A stretch of 64,000 nucleotides of DNA from Bacteroidales bacterium (GCA_035353855.1 DAOQAK010000004.1:1-64000), one strand, 5' to 3'; numbered from the stretch's first letter, positions 16,349-26,272 are shown. Notes: a model not told the origin generated them from the sequence alone. Numbers and translations: made by a program.

Positions 16349-18040
16349 TTAATAATTATATAGTCCTTCCTGTAATCTTTTTTGTTTTTCTTCAGCAGTG
16401 AGGGCCTCGTATAATTCTTTTTCTTTCTGAATCTTCTTTCTCTTCTCTTCTTCTACGCGGAAAATATCAGCCCAGAATTTTTCTTCAGCTTTTTGCAGTA
16501 AAAATGAAGAAGCAACAGCAGGGAAAAGTTCAAGCAATAATTCATCTTTTTCATTCTGTGCAAGCCTTACTCCGCCAAACTCATTCAACCTGGGATTGGG
16601 TTGTTTTTTATATTTCGATGTATCGTAAGGAACTTCATTTTTTACTCCGGCAATTTTTTTACGAAATTCAGGATCAACAGGTATAGGTGTCTTTCCGTAA
16701 GACCCTTTTACTAAATTTACATACTGAATTGATTTATTGGTATAGAAAGGAACTCCTTTATTTTCATCAATTACACAATTTACAGCCTGAACGCCTACAA
16801 TCTGGCTTGTTGGCGTAACCAGCGGCGGACAACCCGATGCAACACGAACCACAGGAACCAATTCAAGAGTACGTGGCAGCAATGCTTCCAGTTTTAATTG
16901 TTTTAATTGGGCAAGCATATTGGAATACATACCGCCGGGTATTTCTGCTTTTTTAACGTTTTCATCGGGTTCGGGATAATTGAAATATTTTTCAATTTCC
17001 TGTACTGTTTCAAGAAGTTCATTTTCCTTGTCTTCCTTAGCTTCTATTATTGCCAGGTCAAACAGCTTGTCAATTTCTTTTGGAAGTTTATATGATGAAA
17101 TATCAAATTCTATTGGAAATTTATAATTATCAAATTTGGAAAGTTCTGTACGAATGCTTCTGAGTTCAGCATTAATTTTTGCAACAGCTTTAAGATTGAC
17201 ACCTGTATCAATACCCAGTTTATCGCAGAAAATCTGTATGATCTCAAAAGCGGGAGCAGCAGTACCACCGGCAAATGAACCAATAGCTGTATCAACAATA
17301 TCAACCCCGTTTAAAATTGCTGTTAGTGTTGCAGCAGTTCCAAAACCAGGTGTACAATGTGTATGAAAATCTATAGGAACTTTAATTTCTTTCTTAAGCA
17401 TACTTACCAGTCGGCCTGCTTTTCCCGGAGGTATTAATCCTGCCATATCTTTGATAGATATCATATCTGCACCATAGGCTTCCAGTTGTTTTGCTTTTTC
17501 AAGAAAATATTCTTTTGTAAAAATACGGCTGGGTAATTTTTTCCCTTTCAATAAAGCTTTCACTCTTTCGCGGGTTGAAAATTTCGGGTCAACAGTATAA
17601 CATACCGTACCATCAGCAATACCGCCATTTTGTTTTACATATTTTATTGTTGACTTGATATTATCCATATCATTCAATGCATCGAAAATCCTCATGATAT
17701 CAATTCCCGATTTAACAGCATTCCTGTTAAAGCCTTCAATCACATCTTCGGGATAAGGATTATAACCAAAAAGATTACGTCCACGGGAAAGGGCTGTAAG
17801 CTTAGATACATCACCAATAGCAGCTTTGATTTTTTCCAAACGCTCCCATGGGTTTTCATTAAGGTAACGCATGATGGAATCGGGAACTGCACCTCCCCAT
17901 ACTTCCAATGCATAAAAACCGGCTTCTTTATAAAATGGCAACACCCTGTCGACCTGTGCCTGGTTCATACGAGTAGCAAATAAACTCTGGTGGCCGTCTC
18001 TTAATGTTAAATCGCGTATTAAAAGTTTTCTTTTCATCAC
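16349..18040 (-). CDS. Carboxyltransferase subunit (pyruvate carboxylase B / oxaloacetate decarboxylase alpha type)
   Basis: A 563-residue TIM-barrel carboxyltransferase. RDLTLRDGHQSLFATRM, the metal-site DFHTHCTPG and the carbamylated-lysine region ISIKDMAGL mark the HMGL-like domain (about residues 5-300). A PYC_OADA conserved domain follows to about 500. The protein ends in a charged helix (EEEKRKKIQKEKELYEALTAEEKQ) and has no biotinyl AMKM motif, so the biotin carrier must be a separate protein encoded outside the window. It moves a carboxyl group between biotin and pyruvate/oxaloacetate. Either direction, or methylmalonyl-CoA/Na+-pump partnership, is possible. Confidence 0.88.
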   Translation of the reverse strand: MMKRKLLIRDLTLRDGHQSLFATRMNQAQVDRVLPFYKEAGFYALEVWGGAVPDSIMRYLNENPWERLEKIKAAIGDVSKLTALSRGRNLFGYNPYPEDVIEGFNRNAVKSGIDIMRIFDALNDMDNIKSTIKYVKQNGGIADGTVCYTVDPKFSTRERVKALLKGKKLPSRIFTKEYFLEKAKQLEAYGADMISIKDMAGLIPPGKAGRLVSMLKKEIKVPIDFHTHCTPGFGTAATLTAILNGVDIVDTAIGSFAGGTAAPAFEIIQIFCDKLGIDTGVNLKAVAKINAELRSIRTELSKFDNYKFPIEFDISSYKLPKEIDKLFDLAIIEAKEDKENELLETVQEIEKYFNYPEPDENVKKAEIPGGMYSNMLAQLKQLKLEALLPRTLELVPVVRVASGCPPLVTPTSQIVGVQAVNCVIDENKGVPFYTNKSIQYVNLVKGSYGKTPIPVDPEFRKKIAGVKNEVPYDTSKYKKQPNPRLNEFGGVRLAQNEKDELLLELFPAVASSFLLQKAEEKFWADIFRVEEEKRKKIQKEKELYEALTAEEKQKRLQEGLYNY

Positions 18041-18308
18041 TCAATATTTTTCTTCATTCAACACATCTGTCGAAATTGAAAACACACTGTAAAAGCTGCA
18101 TTTTCAATTCTTTTTGTTTTCGTGTTACAAAATTAACCATAAATAAAATACGAAATGAAAATATTTGTGAAAAATTTAACAAATGAAAAATTATTTAATC
18201 TTTTACCTTAGTTTATATTATACCAGCTTCATTGCTCCATCATTCAAGAGTCAGAATCCATCGCACAATAGAAAAAATCAGGCATACAATAAAAAGTTAG
18301 TTTTATCT

Positions 18309-18341
18309 ATTGTTATTTTTACTTTTAATATTTTAAATTTG
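18309..18341 (+). promoter_or_regulatory. Putative promoter for the M43 protease gene
   Basis: A -7 box TAAATTTG (18334-18341) with ATTG (18309-18312) 21 nt upstream as a weak -33 box. Transcription would start about 10-12 nt before the ATGs at 18353/18359. The rest of the 18041-18308 intergenic region shows nothing I can support. Confidence 0.35.
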
Positions 18342-18358
18342 TTTTCTAAACCATGCTT

Positions 18359-19624
18359 ATGAAAAATTTTACTTTTTTTCTGATATCAATTATCATAACA
18401 TTTACTTCAAATGCACAATGCACTATTAATACAGGTTCTTTTAAAAGCCCTCACACTGATGGCACTATGCAATACCTGCAATGGATGATGCAACAGAGCC
18501 CAACTCTACAAAAGAAGATGCAGATCGAAGAAGAAAAATTCAATGATTACATCCGTTTACATCATAATGAATTTAATACCAATAAAAATTCATACGTGAT
18601 TCCGGTTGTTGTGCATATTGTTTATAAAAATTCATCAGAGAACATCACAGATGAGCGTGTAGCAGAACAAATAGCTCAAACCAATATTGATTTTGCCGGA
18701 TTGAATTCACATTCAATGGAACAATTCTCAAATTCATTAAAAGCAAATACAGGTATCACTTTTTGTCTTGCAACAGCAGACCCCGATGGAAATCCAACAA
18801 CAGGAATAACAAGAACACAAACAACTGTAACATCGTTTGGCACCGATAATAAAGTAAAGAATGATAATACAGGCGGGAAAAGTCCATGGGAAGTTTCAAA
18901 ATATTTAAATATCTGGGTTTGTAATCTTGGAAATGGATTATCCGGTTACGGACAATTCCCTACTTCTGGCATAAATAATAAATTTGGACTTGTTGTAAAT
19001 TATCAGTTTTTTGGAATCACCGGCACAACGTTTCCATACAACTTAGGAGCAACTACTACACATGAACTGGGGCATTGTTTTAATCTTTTTCATGTTGTCA
19101 GTGCCGATTCAAGTTGTACTGACAATGATTTGTGCCCTGATACACCTAATCAGCTAAGCTATCCTGTTGGTGATTTATCAGGATGCATTACCGATTACTG
19201 TACCGATACATGCCCCGGAATTATGTATATGAATTTTATGGGATATAGTGATGATGCGGAAATGACAAATTTTACACCCAACCAGTCTGAAAGAATGCAG
19301 GCTGCAATTGATATTTATTTATCATCAATTGCAAGCAGCGCCGTTACATCTTGTTCGGGAGCTGGAATAAATGAAATTTTAAATGATAATGATTTTTTTC
19401 TATACCCTAACCCTGCAAGTAACTCAATAATTATTGAAAATAAATCTTCAAAAAACAAAATGAATATTTTATTAATATACAATACACAGGGAAAGCCGGT
19501 TTTGCAAAAAATTTCATTTCAGCCAGCAACTACAATTGATATCTCGGAGCTTTCGGAAGGTATGTATTTTTTGAAAATTAAAAATGAAAGTCAAATCATT
19601 ATGAAAAAATTCATTAAAGAATAA
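18359..19624 (+). CDS. Secreted M43-type metalloprotease with T9SS sorting domain
   Basis: About 421 residues; an ATG at 18353 would add two residues. A signal peptide (MKNFTFFLISIIITFTSNAQ) is followed by a propeptide-like segment, then an M43 (cytophagalysin/pappalysin) catalytic domain. The zinc motif HELGHCFNLFH provides His235, Glu236, His239 and His245, and the Met-turn lies in MNFMGYSDDAEMTNFTPNQ. The usual Gly in HExxHxxGxxH is Asn here. The C-terminal ~75 residues (FFLYPNPASNSIIIEN to IMKKFIKE) are a type A T9SS signal. It is probably a surface or extracellular protease feeding the peptidases encoded downstream. Confidence 0.92.
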   Translation: MKNFTFFLISIIITFTSNAQCTINTGSFKSPHTDGTMQYLQWMMQQSPTLQKKMQIEEEKFNDYIRLHHNEFNTNKNSYVIPVVVHIVYKNSSENITDERVAEQIAQTNIDFAGLNSHSMEQFSNSLKANTGITFCLATADPDGNPTTGITRTQTTVTSFGTDNKVKNDNTGGKSPWEVSKYLNIWVCNLGNGLSGYGQFPTSGINNKFGLVVNYQFFGITGTTFPYNLGATTTHELGHCFNLFHVVSADSSCTDNDLCPDTPNQLSYPVGDLSGCITDYCTDTCPGIMYMNFMGYSDDAEMTNFTPNQSERMQAAIDIYLSSIASSAVTSCSGAGINEILNDNDFFLYPNPASNSIIIENKSSKNKMNILLIYNTQGKPVLQKISFQPATTIDISELSEGMYFLKIKNESQIIMKKFIKE

Positions 19625-19797
19625 TATTCACACTGATTTATAAAATATTGGTCTTTAATAAATATTCATCTGTCATTATCCTAATTTCTATTCATCCACT
19701 TTTATACTGAACATTATTCCATTAGAAATAATTTCCTTACTTTCGTGAGGCAAATTAATAATTGTAACAACTCAAACATCTATTAAATTTCAATTTT

Positions 19798-21459
19798 ATG
19801 ATAAAAAATATTTTCTCTGCCATTATCATTGTGGCAGTATGTGCTTCATTAAGCAGCTGCGGTGGCAGCGGAAAAAAAGGAAATGATTCCGATTCAACAA
19901 AAAAAGATACTTCAGCTATGCAAAAAAAACTCGACCAGTTTGCCGAAGTTGAACTTACTACCGACCTCAGCAAACTTACAGAAAAAGAAAAGAAAATGAT
20001 CCCGATACTTATTGATATTGCAAAACTGATGGATGACATTTTCTGGATGCAAACATATGGTAACAAAGATTCATTGCTTGCTTCAATAAAAGATGAGAAA
20101 ACAAAAAAGTTTGTTGAAATAAATTATGGCCCATGGGAGCGATTGAACAACAACGCTGAAATAATTGCAGGAGTTGGCGAAAAACCTAAAGGTGCTAATT
20201 TCTATCCAAAGGATATGACCAAAGAAGAATTTGAAAAATTTAATGATAAAAATAAAACCAGCCTCTATACCATTATTCGTCGAGATGAAAAAGGTGCATT
20301 GAAAACAATTTGGTATAATGAAGCTTTCAAAGAAAAAATTGAACAAGCTGCAAAGCTTTTGAAACAAGCTGCTGAACTTGCAGAAGATGCCGGATTAAAA
20401 AAATATTTTGAATTACGCGCGAAGGCATTGCTCAATGACGATTACTATGAAAGCGATATGGCATGGATGGATATGAAAACAAATACGATCGACTTTGTTG
20501 TTGGTCCCATTGAAAATTATGAAGACGGAATTTATGAATATAAAACTGCACAGGAAGCTGCCATTCTTGTTAAAGATAAAGAATGGAGCAAAAAGCTTGA
20601 TAAATTTATTGCAACATTGCCCGAGCTGCAACAAGCGCTTCCTGTTGATAAAAAATACAAAACCGAAGTTCCCGGTTCAAGCTCCGACCTTGGTGTATAT
20701 GATATTATTTATTATGCGGGTGATGCGAATTCAGGTGGAAAGACCATCGCAATCAATCTTCCTAACGACGAAAAAGTTCAGCTAAAAAAAGGTTCGAGAA
20801 GATTGCAATTGAAAAATACGATGAAAGCTAAATTCGATAACATACTTATGCCTATTGCCAAACAACTTATTGATTCTTCTCAACTCGCATATATAAAATT
20901 TGATGCATTCTTTAACAATACCATGTTCCATGAAGTTGGACACGGACTGGGAATAAAAAATACAATCAATGGCAAAGGTCCGGTAAGAACGGCAATGAAA
21001 GATGTTTCTTCTGCTTTTGAAGAAGCTAAAGCTGATGTTCTTGGATTGTTTTTAGTTACAAAACTCATCGAAAAAAAGATGATTACCAATATCACTCCTG
21101 AAGATAATTATGCAACATTCATGGCAGGACTCATTCGTTCCGTTCGCTTTGGAGCAGCCGAAGCACACGGCAAAGCAAATATGATGTGTTTTAATTATTT
21201 CGAAGAACTTGGCGCTTTTAAATTTGAAAACGGGAAATACAAAGTTGATTTTGCAAAAATGAAATCAGCTGTTGATAAATGGGCTGAGAAAATATTGGTA
21301 TTCCAGGGAAATGGCGATTACGATAATGCTTTGACATTTTTAAATAAATACGGAATTGTAAAACCCGAACTTCAGAAATGTTTAGATAACCTTAAAACAG
21401 CCAATATTCCTGTTGATGTGGTATTCAAACAAGGAGTAGATGTTTTAGGACTGAAATAA
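19798..21459 (+). CDS. M49-like (dipeptidyl-peptidase III-type) lipoprotein
   Basis: A 553-residue lipoprotein (lipobox to Cys21, SLSSC, then GGSGKKGNDSDS spacer). The zinc site is HEVGH (His378, Glu379, His382), with the second motif EEAKAD (Glu408-Asp413), the pair that defines M49. Most M49 enzymes have a six-residue HEXXGH; this one has a five-residue HEXXH, which is known from some bacterial members. It probably removes dipeptides from oligopeptide N-termini in the periplasm or at the surface. It lies between the secreted M43 protease and three M28 peptidases on the same strand, consistent with stepwise peptide breakdown. Confidence 0.85.
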   Translation: MIKNIFSAIIIVAVCASLSSCGGSGKKGNDSDSTKKDTSAMQKKLDQFAEVELTTDLSKLTEKEKKMIPILIDIAKLMDDIFWMQTYGNKDSLLASIKDEKTKKFVEINYGPWERLNNNAEIIAGVGEKPKGANFYPKDMTKEEFEKFNDKNKTSLYTIIRRDEKGALKTIWYNEAFKEKIEQAAKLLKQAAELAEDAGLKKYFELRAKALLNDDYYESDMAWMDMKTNTIDFVVGPIENYEDGIYEYKTAQEAAILVKDKEWSKKLDKFIATLPELQQALPVDKKYKTEVPGSSSDLGVYDIIYYAGDANSGGKTIAINLPNDEKVQLKKGSRRLQLKNTMKAKFDNILMPIAKQLIDSSQLAYIKFDAFFNNTMFHEVGHGLGIKNTINGKGPVRTAMKDVSSAFEEAKADVLGLFLVTKLIEKKMITNITPEDNYATFMAGLIRSVRFGAAEAHGKANMMCFNYFEELGAFKFENGKYKVDFAKMKSAVDKWAEKILVFQGNGDYDNALTFLNKYGIVKPELQKCLDNLKTANIPVDVVFKQGVDVLGLK

Positions 21460-21490
21460 ATATACGGGTTTTGCTATTACATTATAAAAT

Positions 21491-21592
21491 ATACTCGTTC
21501 TTATCAGGTTTGCAAAGGCAAAACTGTTTAGAACGAGTTATACCGTACAGAAAACAAAAAATATTTTTGCAAAACTCTTTTCTGTCGGTATA
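21491..21592 (+). repeat. 102-bp double-hairpin dispersed repeat, copy 1
   Basis: Two hairpins in a row. The first has arms ACTCGTTCT / AGAACGAGT enclosing GTTTGC...GCAAAAC; the second has arms TATACCGTACAGAAAA / TTTTCTGTCGGTATA with one bulge. The reverse complement of 49201-49302 matches over all 102 bases with a single mismatch. The element carries no gene and looks like a MITE- or REP-like unit. Confidence 0.85.
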
Positions 21593-21626
21593 CATACTGT
21601 CGGGCTGAGTTTATCGAAGCTATATT

Positions 21627-21670
21627 TCGACAAGCTCAATATGACATCGACAAGCTCAATATGACATCGA
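21627..21670. repeat. 20-bp tandem repeat, two copies
   Basis: TCGACAAGCTCAATATGACA occurs twice head to tail (21627-21646 and 21647-21666) followed by TCGA. It lies in the gap between the M49-like and first M28 gene, just after the double-hairpin repeat. Confidence 0.8.
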
Positions 21671-21741
21671 AATTCATGTACAATAAAATAAAAAACTCAA
21701 TTGCACAACGCGTTAAATAATTTTAAAAATAATATTCATTA

Positions 21742-23154
21742 ATGTTCAAAAAATATTATTTTCTTCCTTTCCTGCTTTTCGCTTTTGTTAACGGCATTCA
21801 TGCGCAGCAGGTATCGTTCTATAACCAGAGCGACAGCGCTGTTGCTGCCCGTTTAAAATACGATGACTCGGCACTGGCCCATGATTCTATGCTTGGGCGG
21901 GAAGCAGGAACAGAAGGAGAAATCAAAGCACGCGATTTTATTGTAAATAATTTTAAAAAAATCGGGCTTACTCCTTTATTTGAAAATTCATACCTGCAAG
22001 AGTTTGATGTGAATGGCGGAGCAAACATTGGTTTTAATATGCTTGAAATTAATAACAATATGTTTGTTTTCAACCAGGATTTCTACCCGATGGAGTTCTC
22101 ATCAAGCGGAACAACAAAAGGTGAAATTATAAAAGTAAAATACGGTATCAATGCTCCTGAATTGAGTTATGATGATTATTCCAACTTAAAAAATATGGAA
22201 GGAAAAATTTTTGCTTTGCTTTATGATATTCCTGACAGTATGAAAAAAGCAGGATTTGATAAATACCAGAACGCATTCAACCGTGCAAATTATGCTTTTT
22301 CCAAAGGCGCTACAGCAGTAATATTTTACAATAACAAAGATGGACTGGCTGTGCCGTCAAAAGTAATTTCTAATAATATCAATGCACTTCCTCTTCCCGT
22401 TTTGTTTGCAGATAAAAAAGCTGCAAAACTTATTAATGTAGGCAAATTCATGAATGCAAACATTGAAACCAATATTACGCGAACCAAATGCAATTCGTCG
22501 TACAATATAGGCGGTTACATTGATAATAAAGCAAAATTCACTATTGTCATCGGGGCTCATTACGACCATATTGGTTATACAACTACCTCAACCGGCAAAA
22601 GAACTATTAATAACGGCGCCGATGATAATGCAAGCGGAACCTCAGCAATGATAGAATTAGCAAGGTTTTACAGCGACACCACCAAAGAAAAATATAATTT
22701 CATTTTCATGGCTTTCTCAGCCGAAGAAAAAGGATTATACGGTTCTGCCTTTTTCACAGAAAGCAATATCATAGATTTGAATAAAGTAGCATTCATGATC
22801 AATTGCGACATGGTTGGTAGGCTCGACAGCATAAAAAAATCGTTGACCATTTATTCTGTTGGAAGTTCGCCTGCATGGAAAAAAATAATCGAAAATACAA
22901 AACCCGAAGGCTTGGTTATTAATGCTAAAGAAGCTGCTGAAAGCGGTTCCGACCATTATAGTTTTTATAAAAAAAATATTCCCGATGTTTTCTTTTTTAC
23001 TGAACTTCATTCCGATTATCATAAACCGGGTGATGATGTAAATAAAGTAAATTTTACAGGACTTACTCAAATCGTAAAATATATCGAACGATTTATAAAC
23101 AATATTAACAGCGGGAAAAAATTACCCTTCTCGCGAACAACCACATACTGGTAA
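21742..23154 (+). CDS. M28-family zinc peptidase (paralogue 1)
   Basis: A 470-residue exported peptidase (signal peptide MFKKYYFLPFLLFAFVNGIHAQ). The M28 metal ligands are all present: GAHYDHIG, GADDNASG (bridging Asp), SAEEKGL (catalytic Glu pair), NCDMVGR and HSDYHKPGDD. A protease-associated insert precedes the catalytic domain at about residues 110-240. Aminopeptidase or carboxypeptidase specificity cannot be told. It is the first of three consecutive M28 genes that share the N-terminal SxxGREAGT motif, so they arose by tandem duplication. It lacks the PDZ domain of the third copy. Confidence 0.93.
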   Translation: MFKKYYFLPFLLFAFVNGIHAQQVSFYNQSDSAVAARLKYDDSALAHDSMLGREAGTEGEIKARDFIVNNFKKIGLTPLFENSYLQEFDVNGGANIGFNMLEINNNMFVFNQDFYPMEFSSSGTTKGEIIKVKYGINAPELSYDDYSNLKNMEGKIFALLYDIPDSMKKAGFDKYQNAFNRANYAFSKGATAVIFYNNKDGLAVPSKVISNNINALPLPVLFADKKAAKLINVGKFMNANIETNITRTKCNSSYNIGGYIDNKAKFTIVIGAHYDHIGYTTTSTGKRTINNGADDNASGTSAMIELARFYSDTTKEKYNFIFMAFSAEEKGLYGSAFFTESNIIDLNKVAFMINCDMVGRLDSIKKSLTIYSVGSSPAWKKIIENTKPEGLVINAKEAAESGSDHYSFYKKNIPDVFFFTELHSDYHKPGDDVNKVNFTGLTQIVKYIERFINNINSGKKLPFSRTTTYW

Positions 23155-23177
23155 TTCAAACCGAATTTCTGAAACAT

Positions 23178-24545
23178 ATGAAAAAATTCCTATTCATATA
23201 TCTCTTATTGCCTTTTGCATTGACGGCTCAGCAAAAATTTAATTTTGCCGATTCAGCTATCGAAAACAGGTTGAAAAAAGATTTATATTTTCTTTCATCC
23301 GATTCAGCAAAAGGCAGAGAAGCAGGAACCATATACGAAATGAAAGCCGGTAACTATATCGCCAATGAATTTAAAAAAGCAGGGCTTACTCCTTTCAACA
23401 TCAATGACAGCAGCTATTTTCAGGAATTCAGTAATTATAATAATTTCTGGGATGAAGAAAATAATACTCTTAAAATAAATGAAACCGCACTTGAACTCTG
23501 GAAAGATTTTTATCCTCTTGCACACGCCGGCGAAGGCACAGTAAACGGTTTAGCATTTAATAAAGCTTCATCTAAAAATCCGGAAAGCGATTTAAAAGGA
23601 AAAATTCTTTTTATCAATGAAGAAAATACGGTTATTGAAGAAGAGGCTAAAAATGCCGAAAGTAAAGGAGCTTCAGCAATCATTATCATACCAAAATCGG
23701 AATTTTATTCTTACTACAACTCGCAGATAAATTGCTTGTGCCCAGTTTTCATCATCAATAAATCGACTTATGAAAAAATAAATTTTTCAGAAAACACAAT
23801 CGTTTCCTTACAACTAAAAAAGCAAAGCGGTCAGAAAATGCACAATGTTATCGGCTGTATTAATAACCGGGCAACTTCAACTATCATTATTGGCGGGCAT
23901 TACGACCATCTTGGTTTTAAAAAAGATAATGAAAGCGGTGAATTAAAAATATTTAACGGCGCCGATGATAATGCAAGCGGAACTATTGCAGTAATTGAAT
24001 TAGCACGTTATTTAAAACAGGAAGGTTCTAAAAATTATAATTATATTTTTTGTGCATTTTCGGGTGAAGAAGAAGGCCTGCTGGGTTCCTATCATTTCGT
24101 GAACAGTGAATATTTCAAATCCATTCCCTTTTCCCAGGTAAAATACATGCTCGATTACGATATGGTTGGAAGATTAGGTGCCTTCGGAAATGTATTATTC
24201 TTAAATGGTACCGGCTCATCAAAACAATGGAAAAAGATTATTAAAAATAACCGACCTGAAAATTTTTATATCAATAAAATCCCTGATGGAATGAATGGTT
24301 CGGATGACTATCCTTTCTATCAAAAAGGAATTCCTGTTTTATTTTTTATCACAGGGCTTCACCACGAATACCATACACCTGCCGATGATCCCGAAAAAGT
24401 AAACATTAAAGGAGAAGTACATATCATTAATTATTCAAAAAATTTAATAAATAATATCAGCAGCGAAACAAAGATCAATTACCATAAAGTCAACTTTTGG
24501 CAAACGTTCAGAAGTTATTACATTTATGCAAAAATGTTATTATAA
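23178..24545 (+). CDS. M28-family zinc peptidase (paralogue 2)
   Basis: A 455-residue exported peptidase (signal peptide MKKFLFIYLLLPFALTAQ), 23 bp after paralogue 1. The ligands are GGHYDHLG, GADDNASG, SGEEEGL, DYDMVGR and HHEYHTPADD. The insert region is shorter than in the other two copies. The C-terminus (INYHKVNFWQTFRSYYIYAKMLL) has no extra domain. Sequence divergence from its neighbours is clear although the active sites are intact, which suggests distinct substrate ranges. Confidence 0.92.
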   Translation: MKKFLFIYLLLPFALTAQQKFNFADSAIENRLKKDLYFLSSDSAKGREAGTIYEMKAGNYIANEFKKAGLTPFNINDSSYFQEFSNYNNFWDEENNTLKINETALELWKDFYPLAHAGEGTVNGLAFNKASSKNPESDLKGKILFINEENTVIEEEAKNAESKGASAIIIIPKSEFYSYYNSQINCLCPVFIINKSTYEKINFSENTIVSLQLKKQSGQKMHNVIGCINNRATSTIIIGGHYDHLGFKKDNESGELKIFNGADDNASGTIAVIELARYLKQEGSKNYNYIFCAFSGEEEGLLGSYHFVNSEYFKSIPFSQVKYMLDYDMVGRLGAFGNVLFLNGTGSSKQWKKIIKNNRPENFYINKIPDGMNGSDDYPFYQKGIPVLFFITGLHHEYHTPADDPEKVNIKGEVHIINYSKNLINNISSETKINYHKVNFWQTFRSYYIYAKMLL

Positions 24546-24564
24546 TTTTTTATCTAATATATTT

Positions 24565-26262
24565 ATGAAGCATACTTTTAAAATATTTTTTATTCTATTC
24601 TTTATTCTTTCGAATACTTGTTGGACGCAGGTTTTAAAATACGAACAAACAGAATCAGCTATCATAACCCGATTGAAAAAAGATCTATCTGTTCTTTCAT
24701 CCGATTCATTTATGGGCAGGGAAACAGGAACACAAGGTGAAATTATGGCTCGCGATTATATTATTTCACAATACAAAAATGCAGGAATACAGCCATTCTT
24801 CAGCGATAACTCATACACGCAAACCTTTACTTATAAAGAAAATCCAATTCTCGGGAAAAATAATATTTTAAAAATCAGTAAACATAATTTTATTTTAAAT
24901 GATGACTATTATCCTCTTTCCTATTCCAGTTCATCCGGTGTTAAAGGAGAAATCGTTTATGCCGGTTTCGGGATATCAATTCCTTCTTCAGGCTATAATG
25001 ATTACAAAAACCTTGGCGATATAAAAGGGAAAATATTTGTCATCGAAACAATGTTACCCAAACAATTCAAACAGGATTCTAATTTTATAAAATTCCTTCC
25101 GATTCAAAGAAAAATAGATACCGCTATAGCTCATGGAGCAGCAGGAATCATATTTATCAATTCTGAAAAAAACGGGAACAAACCTTCGTCAAAGATTGTA
25201 AAATATATAGACCCTTCGAAAATTCCAATAATTTTTGCACAAAATAAAGCTTCAAGATTGCTTCGTAAAAGCAAAAAGGATATGGTAGAAATGAATGTGG
25301 ATATTGACAGAAAAATAACTACTGGTTATAATATTGCCGCATATATCGATAATCATGCACCTGCAACTATTATTATTGGCGGGCATTACGACCATATAGG
25401 AATGGGAAAGGAAAATTCGCGTAACAACGGGTTACCTTTACAGGTTCATAACGGAGCTGACGATAATGCAAGCGGAACTGTTGCTGTTATGGAGCTGGCA
25501 AAATATTTTAAAAATTCGGATAAGAAAAATCATAATTATCTTTTCTTGAATTTTTCAGGTGAAGAAAAAGGATTATTAGGTTCAGCATTCTTTACAAAAA
25601 GTACGTTCTTCGATACTACAACAACTTCATACATGCTTAATATGGATATGGTAGGGCGCTACGATACATCAAAAGTCGGGTTCAATATCATTGGTACCGG
25701 AACTTCACCATTATGGGACACATTGATAGCACTGGCATCAAAAAACGATTTAAAAATAAAGAAAAATGAATCCGGCTTCGATGGATCTGATCAAATGTCG
25801 TTCTACCTGAAAAATATTCCCGTACTTTTTTTCTTTACAGGAATACATCCCGACTATCATATGCCAACAGATGATATAGAAAAAATAAATTTTGAAGCAG
25901 AAGCAAGAATAATAAAATTTGCAGAAAGAATTATCGAGATAACAGATACGATTAAGAAAATGCCTTTTTCATTTACAAAAAACAAAAAGGATTTTACTCG
26001 TCCATCCATGAGCGTTACCCTGGGTGTGGTTCCCGACCATTCCTATGATGGAAAAGGATTACGCATATTAGGAACAACCCCAGGAAAAACCGCTGAAAAA
26101 GCAGGACTTAAAGCAAACGATATTATTTTAAAAATAGGGGAATATGAAACAACTGATATCATGTCGTATATGAAAGCATTAGGTTATTTTAAAAAAGGCG
26201 ACAAAACAAAATTACTTATAAAACGCGGCGAAGAATCATTAATAATAAATGTTGAATTCTGA
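24565..26262 (+). CDS. M28-family zinc peptidase with PA and PDZ domains (paralogue 3)
   Basis: About 565 residues. I chose the ATG at 24565 because it starts a good signal peptide (MKHTFKIFFILFFILSNTCW) and avoids overlap with paralogue 2; the frame is open from 24526. A PA domain (about 120-240, IKGKIFVIETMLPKQ, AAGIIFINSE) leads into an M28 domain with GGHYDHIG, GADDNASG, SGEEKGL, NMDMVGR and HPDYHMPTDD. A C-terminal PDZ domain (about 475-565, GLRILGTTPGKTAEKAGLKA, DIILKIGEYE) is unique among the three copies and may bind substrate C-termini. It ends just before gpsA. Confidence 0.93.
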   Translation: MKHTFKIFFILFFILSNTCWTQVLKYEQTESAIITRLKKDLSVLSSDSFMGRETGTQGEIMARDYIISQYKNAGIQPFFSDNSYTQTFTYKENPILGKNNILKISKHNFILNDDYYPLSYSSSSGVKGEIVYAGFGISIPSSGYNDYKNLGDIKGKIFVIETMLPKQFKQDSNFIKFLPIQRKIDTAIAHGAAGIIFINSEKNGNKPSSKIVKYIDPSKIPIIFAQNKASRLLRKSKKDMVEMNVDIDRKITTGYNIAAYIDNHAPATIIIGGHYDHIGMGKENSRNNGLPLQVHNGADDNASGTVAVMELAKYFKNSDKKNHNYLFLNFSGEEKGLLGSAFFTKSTFFDTTTTSYMLNMDMVGRYDTSKVGFNIIGTGTSPLWDTLIALASKNDLKIKKNESGFDGSDQMSFYLKNIPVLFFFTGIHPDYHMPTDDIEKINFEAEARIIKFAERIIEITDTIKKMPFSFTKNKKDFTRPSMSVTLGVVPDHSYDGKGLRILGTTPGKTAEKAGLKANDIILKIGEYETTDIMSYMKALGYFKKGDKTKLLIKRGEESLIINVEF

Positions 26263-26272
26263 AATTAATATT

